In this document: piece after piece, positions 5,137 through 8,535 of the stretch
Position numbering within the stretch: position 1 is the first letter of the stretch
Layout: each line of letters opens with the position of its first letter
Source: CAYVFM01 sp964546375
GTDB lineage: Bacteria > Gemmatimonadota > Gemmatimonadetes > Palauibacterales > Palauibacteraceae
Assembly: GCA_964546375.1 (NCBI GenBank)
Contig: CAZJJO010000081.1
Coordinates: 1-8,535, forward strand
Length of the DNA stretch: 8,535 nucleotides
Direction: 5' to 3'
The notes under the pieces: model-generated
The model's input: only the letters and a program-made list of their open reading frames with translations
What the model was told of the DNA's origin: nothing
Database searches by the model: none
Translations under genes and position numbers: made by a program

Positions 5137-7220
5137 CGGCCCACCTCCACCCGGAGGGCGCCCTCCCGGTCCACCTCCGCCCGGTCGTCGGGGCCGAGCC
5201 AGACGGTGGTGTCGGCGCGCACCACCACCGCCGGCCCGTCCAGCCGGTGGCCGGCGCGCAGGGCCGACCCCTCGTAGAAGGGCACCGCCCGCGCCTCCGC
5301 CCTCCCGCCGGAGGGGGCCACCACCGCCTCCCGGCGGCCGAGCAAGGCGTCGGACGGATCGGGCCCGCCGGGCTCGACCCGGGGCCGGGGCGGCGGATCC
5401 ACCCGGCCGGTCCCCCGGACCCGCACGGTCACCACCTCCACCTCCTCGCCCGGGGCGGCGTGTCCGTAGCGCTCGCGGTGTCGGCGGTGGAAGCGGTCGA
5501 CGAAGTCCTCCGCCAGCGGGACCCGGAGCTCGTAGGACTGCCCCCGGTAGCGGACCTCCAGCTCCCGGCGCACCTCGATCCGCTCCTCCGGGATCCCCTC
5601 CCCGGCCAGCTCGCGGCGGACGCGCTCGACCATGGGCGCCGCCCGCCGCTCCAGCCCGTCGGCGTCCGCCTCCTCGCCCCCGACCATGACGCTGCGCCCG
5701 CGCTCGCGGACCTCGTCGCCCGCCAGCATCCCGAGCGCCGACAGGGTCGAGGCCTCGGGGGGGACCAGCACGCGGGCGACGCCCAGCGCACGGGCCAGCC
5801 GGCAGGCGTGCAGCGCCCCGGCGCCGCCGAAGGCCACCAGCGCGAAGTCGGCCGGGTCGTGGCCCCGCTCGACCGAGATGACGCGCAGCGCCCGCTCCAT
5901 GCGGGCCTCCACCACCCGCACCACGCCCAGGGCCGCCGCCCGGGCCGGCCCGAACCCGTCGCCGGCGCCCAGGCCGGCCTCCCGGCCCAGCGCTCCCAGC
6001 GCCCGGCGGGCCGCCCCGGCGTCCAGCGGCATCTCGCCCCCCAGGAACCGTCCCGGGGCCAGCCGGCCCAGAACCAGGTGGGCGTCGGTGACCGTGGGCC
6101 GATCGCCCCCGCGGCCGTAGCAGGCCGGGCCCGGGTCGGCGCCCGCGCTCGCCGGGCCGACCCGGAGGGCGCCCCCGTCGTCCACGCGGGCCACCGAGCC
6201 GCCGCCGGAGCCGACGGTGTGGAGGTCCACCACCGGGGTCGCCACCGGCAGGCCGGCCACGGTCGCCTCGGTCGTGATCCGGGGCTCGCCCCGGGCCAGC
6301 GACACGTCGGTGGAGGTGCCGCCCATGTCCAGGGTGATGGCGCCCTCGAAGCCGGCCCGCCGCGCGGCGTGGAGCCCGCCGACGACCCCGGCCGCCGGGC
6401 CCGACAGCACCGATCCCACCGGCCGTCGGCGCGCGGCCTCCACCCCGACGCTCCCGCCGCCGGACTGCATGATCCGGAGGCGTCGGGCCGGCAGCTCCTC
6501 GCGCAGCCCCGCCAGGTAGCCGTCGACGGCGGGGCCCACGTAGGCGTCCACCGCCGTCGTGCTCGCCCGCTCGTACTCGCGGAACTCGGGCAGGACCTCG
6601 TGGGAGGCCGACACCCGCAGCCCCGCCTCCCGCAGCAGCTCGGCGGCCCGGGCCTCGTGGTCGGGCCGGGCGAAGGCGTGGAGGAAGCAGACCGCCACCG
6701 ACTCCACCCCTCGCCCGGCCAGCTCCCGACCGGCCTCGCGCACCGCCTCCTCGTCCAGCGGCCGGACCACCTCCCCGTCCGGCCCCGTGCGCTCGGGCAC
6801 GCCCGTACAGCGGTCGGCCGGCACCAGCGGCTCGGGCCGGGAGGCGGCCAGGTCGTAGAGGTCCCGTCGGTCCTGGCGGGCCAGGGCCAGCACGTCTCGG
6901 AAGCCCTCGGTGGCCACCAGCGCCGTCCGGGCCCCCTCGCGCTCGAGCAGCGCGTTGGTGGCCACCGTCGAGCCGTGCACCACGTCCGGCCCGGCCGGCC
7001 CCTCCTCGCCCGGCCCGCCGAGCCCGTCGGTCAGCCGCCGGACGCCCTCCAGGACGGCCCCGGCGGGCTCGTCCGGCGTCGAGGGCAGCTTCAGCGTCCG
7101 CACCTCCGGCTCCCCCGGCCCCGTCGCCACGGCGACGAAGTCGGTGAAGGTCCCGCCGATGTCGACCCCGATCCGCAGGCGGGGGGCCCCGGTCCGGGCC
7201 CCGTCCTCCGCCCCGCTCAC
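5133..7220 (-). CDS. hyuA: HyuA-type ATP-binding subunit of a hydantoinase/5-oxoprolinase family enzyme
   Basis: This 695-residue protein has the normal HyuA length and the actin/HSP70-like ATPase fold. The N-terminal Hydant_A_N part has the phosphate loop GVDIGGTFTDF (18-28) and HGSTVATNALLER (82-94). The central hydantoinase A domain has MQSGGGS (251-257), LSGPAAGVVGG (272-282), a second phosphate loop LDMGGTSTDVS (297-307), GSGGGS (337-342), ADPGPACYGRGG (361-372) and AFGGAGALHA (463-472). The C-terminal domain has LEVRYRGQSYEL (554-565) and ends in a beta-rich segment. It is thought to phosphorylate the cyclic amide or ketone substrate before HyuB completes the reaction. The start is GTG at 7220, which overlaps the transporter stop as GTGA. 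The frame stays open upstream to 8300, but that stretch is out-of-frame transporter sequence. The Shine-Dalgarno sequence is weak (GGGGG, 4 bases away), and a stem lies just after the start. Confidence 0.94.
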   Translation of the reverse strand: MSGAEDGARTGAPRLRIGVDIGGTFTDFVAVATGPGEPEVRTLKLPSTPDEPAGAVLEGVRRLTDGLGGPGEEGPAGPDVVHGSTVATNALLEREGARTALVATEGFRDVLALARQDRRDLYDLAASRPEPLVPADRCTGVPERTGPDGEVVRPLDEEAVREAGRELAGRGVESVAVCFLHAFARPDHEARAAELLREAGLRVSASHEVLPEFREYERASTTAVDAYVGPAVDGYLAGLREELPARRLRIMQSGGGSVGVEAARRRPVGSVLSGPAAGVVGGLHAARRAGFEGAITLDMGGTSTDVSLARGEPRITTEATVAGLPVATPVVDLHTVGSGGGSVARVDDGGALRVGPASAGADPGPACYGRGGDRPTVTDAHLVLGRLAPGRFLGGEMPLDAGAARRALGALGREAGLGAGDGFGPARAAALGVVRVVEARMERALRVISVERGHDPADFALVAFGGAGALHACRLARALGVARVLVPPEASTLSALGMLAGDEVRERGRSVMVGGEEADADGLERRAAPMVERVRRELAGEGIPEERIEVRRELEVRYRGQSYELRVPLAEDFVDRFHRRHRERYGHAAPGEEVEVVTVRVRGTGRVDPPPRPRVEPGGPDPSDALLGRREAVVAPSGGRAEARAVPFYEGSALRAGHRLDGPAVVVRADTTVWLGPDDRAEVDREGALRVEVGR
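5144..5148 (-). promoter_or_regulatory. Strong Shine-Dalgarno sequence for hyuB inside the hyuA 3' end
   Basis: On the minus strand GGAGGTGG, with GGAGG at 5148-5144, lies 7 bases before the hyuB ATG and is nearly a full match to anti-Shine-Dalgarno. It is embedded in the codons for the Val-Glu-Val-Gly end of HyuA, immediately before the ATGA overlap. It supports the hyuB start chosen. Confidence 0.65.
7183..7202 (-). promoter_or_regulatory. Stem-loop just inside the hyuA coding region
   Basis: GGGGCCC (7183-7189) pairs with GGGCCCC (7196-7202) around a 6-base loop, seven G-C pairs in all. In the hyuA mRNA it begins 18 bases after the first base of the GTG, within the range where structure can slow initiation. 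It overlaps codons 7-13, encoding a variable Gly/Ala/Arg stretch before the conserved phosphate loop. It could make hyuA dependent on ribosomes arriving from the upstream gene, but it may be chance in GC-rich DNA. Confidence 0.3.
7217..7220 (-). promoter_or_regulatory. GTGA translational-coupling junction between the transporter gene and hyuA
   Basis: The hyuA GTG (7220-7218) and the transporter TGA (7219-7217) share two bases. The nearest Shine-Dalgarno candidate, GGGGG at 7229-7225, is only 4 bases away and weak. Initiation of hyuA therefore probably relies largely on ribosomes finishing the transporter gene. Confidence 0.6.
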
Positions 7221-8464
7221 AGGGCCCCCGCCACGGCGCGGACGCCCAGCACCACCGCCACCAGGACGACCAGCCCGCCGGCGACGTTCAGCGTCCGGCC
7301 GTTCCGCCAGCTCCCCATCCGGCGCCCGTCGTTGGCGGCCACCAGCAGGAAGGCCGCCACCCCGGGCAGGAGGACGCCGTTGGCCACCTGCGCGAAGAGG
7401 ATGGCCGGGACGGGCCGCACGCCGGCCGCGGCGAAGGCTGCCCCCCCGCCCAGCACCAGCCCCCACACGGCCCGCAGGCGCGGCGACCGCAGGTCCGGCT
7501 CCCAGCCCAGCACGCCGGCGGCGGCCCAGGCGGCGGCCAGCGGGGCGGTGACCGAGGAGGTCACCCCGGCGGCCAGCAGCCCGGCGGCGAAGAAGCCCCG
7601 CGCCCACCGGCCCAGGAGCGGCTCGAGCTGGACCGCCATGTCGGCGGCGTCGGAGACCTCGGCCCCGCCGGCGGCCGCCGCGGTGACCACCACCGCCATG
7701 CTGGCCGCCCCGCCCACCGCGATGGAGAAGGCGGCGTCCCGCCGGGCGGCCGGCAGGTCGTCGGGCCCCTCCCAACGCTCGCGGACGGCCGAGGCGTGGA
7801 GGAAGAGGTTGTAGGGGACCACCGTGGTGCCCACCAGCCCCACGGCCACCAGCAGGGCGCCGCCGTCGGGGAGGGAGGGCACCAGCAGGCCCTCGGCCAG
7901 CCGGGCGGGCGGCGGCAGCACCGAGGCGGCGGTGACGAAGAAGACCGTGGCCATCACAGCCACCAGCCCCACCAGGGCCCGCTCGACCAGGCGGTAGCGC
8001 CCGGTCCACAGGAGCGCGAAGGCGACGCCCGCGATCCCCAGGGCCCAGGCGCGGGTCGCCCCCGCGCCGCCCGCCAGCGCCCGGGCCCCGAGCGCGCCGC
8101 CCAGCAGGTTGCCCGTCTGGTAGGCGGCGTTGCCCAGGACCACCGCGCCCAGCACCAGCGCGGCCGCCCCCCACCGGGCCGCCCTCCCCTCGAACCGGGC
8201 CCGGACCGCCTCGCCCAGGCCCTGTCCGGTGACCAGGCCCAGGCGCGCCGACATCTCCTGCAGCACCAGGGTGGCGAGGACGGAGAAGAGCAGCGCCCAC
8301 AGCAGGGCCACCCCGAAGCGGACGCCCGCCACCGTGGCGGTCGTCACCGTGCCGGGGCCGATGAAGGCGGCCGCCACGGCCGCCCCGGGACCCACCTCGC
8401 GGAGGCGGGCCGTCCAGCCGCCTCCCTCGGACGGCGCGGGGTCCTGCCGATCGGCGTCGGGCAT
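7217..8464 (-). CDS. Nramp-superfamily membrane transporter lacking the canonical metal ligands
   Basis: This 415-residue polytopic membrane protein has about 11 predicted helices (roughly 25-48, 51-70, 97-120, 137-155, 162-182, 202-225, 244-268, 288-316, 330-348, 352-375, 393-413), the usual Nramp (SLC11, LeuT-fold) count. Family landmarks are GPGTVTTATVAG in TM1 (36-47), LQEMSARLGLVTGQGLGEAVR (68-88) in the first intracellular loop, VVPYNLFLHAS in TM6 (215-225) and FAQVANGVLLPG in TM10 (357-368). True Mn/Fe transporters have DPGN in TM1 and MPHN in TM6. Here these read GPGT (36-39) and VPYN (216-219), so the ligand Asp, Asn and Met positions are Gly, Thr and Val. A transition-metal role is therefore doubtful. 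The start is ATG at 8464, with GGAG 5 bases upstream. The stop overlaps the hyuA start as GTGA. Operon membership suggests uptake of the HyuAB substrate (inference). Confidence 0.88.
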   Translation of the reverse strand: MPDADRQDPAPSEGGGWTARLREVGPGAAVAAAFIGPGTVTTATVAGVRFGVALLWALLFSVLATLVLQEMSARLGLVTGQGLGEAVRARFEGRAARWGAAALVLGAVVLGNAAYQTGNLLGGALGARALAGGAGATRAWALGIAGVAFALLWTGRYRLVERALVGLVAVMATVFFVTAASVLPPPARLAEGLLVPSLPDGGALLVAVGLVGTTVVPYNLFLHASAVRERWEGPDDLPAARRDAAFSIAVGGAASMAVVVTAAAAGGAEVSDAADMAVQLEPLLGRWARGFFAAGLLAAGVTSSVTAPLAAAWAAAGVLGWEPDLRSPRLRAVWGLVLGGGAAFAAAGVRPVPAILFAQVANGVLLPGVAAFLLVAANDGRRMGSWRNGRTLNVAGGLVVLVAVVLGVRAVAGAL

Positions 8465-8535
8465 GGGGGCTCCGGGCGGCGGATGAGGGGGTCGACGGGG
8501 CGGCGGCGCGCCGGCGGCCCGGGGGACCGACCGCC
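8465..8535. other. Upstream flank of the transporter-hyuAB operon, no promoter seen
   Basis: These 71 bases run to the window edge. They hold the transporter's Shine-Dalgarno sequence (GGAG on the minus strand, 8473-8470) and a 10-bp palindrome CGGCGCGCCG (8504-8513). No TAnnnT-type -10 is visible on the minus strand, so the operon promoter, or further upstream genes, probably lie beyond the window. Confidence 0.4.

Noticed and set aside
3823..5277. A 484-residue plus-strand open frame opposite hyuB
   Set aside because: It shows the same low-complexity antisense composition, while the minus strand carries the conserved HyuB motifs throughout.
5247..7814. An 855-residue plus-strand open frame
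   Set aside because: It is antisense to hyuA and part of the transporter gene, is dominated by Arg, Pro, Gly, Ala and His, and has no family motif. It is a shadow caused by scarce stop codons.
7221..8300. An upstream extension of HyuA suggesting a fused extra domain
   Set aside because: The stretch is the out-of-frame reading of the transporter gene, low in complexity (Gly/Arg/Ala/Pro). HyuA starts with its normal phosphate-loop region right after the GTG at 7220.
7217..8464. Annotation as a Mn2+/Fe2+ (MntH) transporter
   Set aside because: The residues that bind the metal in MntH are not present in TM1 or TM6, so the specific name would mislead.
1..8535. tRNA, rRNA, CRISPR arrays, insertion sequences or prophage genes
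   Set aside because: I found no cloverleaf-like segment, no spaced direct repeats, no transposase or integrase motifs, and almost no non-coding space to hold them.

Overview
The window is extremely GC-rich and densely coded. It carries a TonB-dependent outer-membrane receptor, so the host is a diderm bacterium. Together with a TlpA/ResA-type thioredoxin and HyuA/HyuB genes at this base composition, that suggests a high-GC Gram-negative lineage such as Gemmatimonadota, or less likely Myxococcota. The taxon is an inference from composition and gene content, not a placement. In DNA this GC-rich, stop codons are rare, so most long antisense frames are shadows. Five genes stand up on family motifs, start signals and packing.

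Layout. (1) 2-1951, plus strand: the 3' part of a TonB-dependent receptor whose start lies left of the window. (2) 1965-2513, minus strand: a membrane-anchored TlpA/ResA-like thiol-disulfide oxidoreductase, convergent with the receptor. The 13-bp gap sits inside a hairpin whose base is made of the two TGA stop codons. (3) 2514-2678: a 165-bp divergent intergenic region with a hairpin in the tlpA leader, a G-quadruplex-type motif and an extended -10 promoter for the next gene. (4) 2679-3461, plus strand: a class I SAM-dependent methyltransferase. (5) 3462-3513: a 52-bp convergent gap with a perfect 20-bp palindrome, probably a shared terminator. (6) 8464 down to 3514, minus strand: a three-gene operon in the order Nramp-superfamily membrane protein, hyuA, hyuB. 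Both junctions are 4-base start/stop overlaps (GTGA and ATGA).

How the genes work together. HyuA and HyuB are the two subunits of an ATP-dependent ring-opening amidohydrolase or carboxylase of the hydantoinase/5-oxoprolinase family. The first gene of their operon is an 11-helix Nramp-fold transporter that lacks the canonical metal ligands: TM1 has GPGT where DPGN is expected, and TM6 has VPYN where MPHN is expected. Its tight coupling to hyuAB, and the known presence of an Nramp-family gene (ycsG) in the Bacillus 5-oxoprolinase operon, suggest that it imports the organic substrate of HyuAB rather than a transition metal. This transporter-plus-enzyme unit is the most interesting thing in the window. 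The receptor, thioredoxin and methyltransferase are separate transcription units with no evident link to it.
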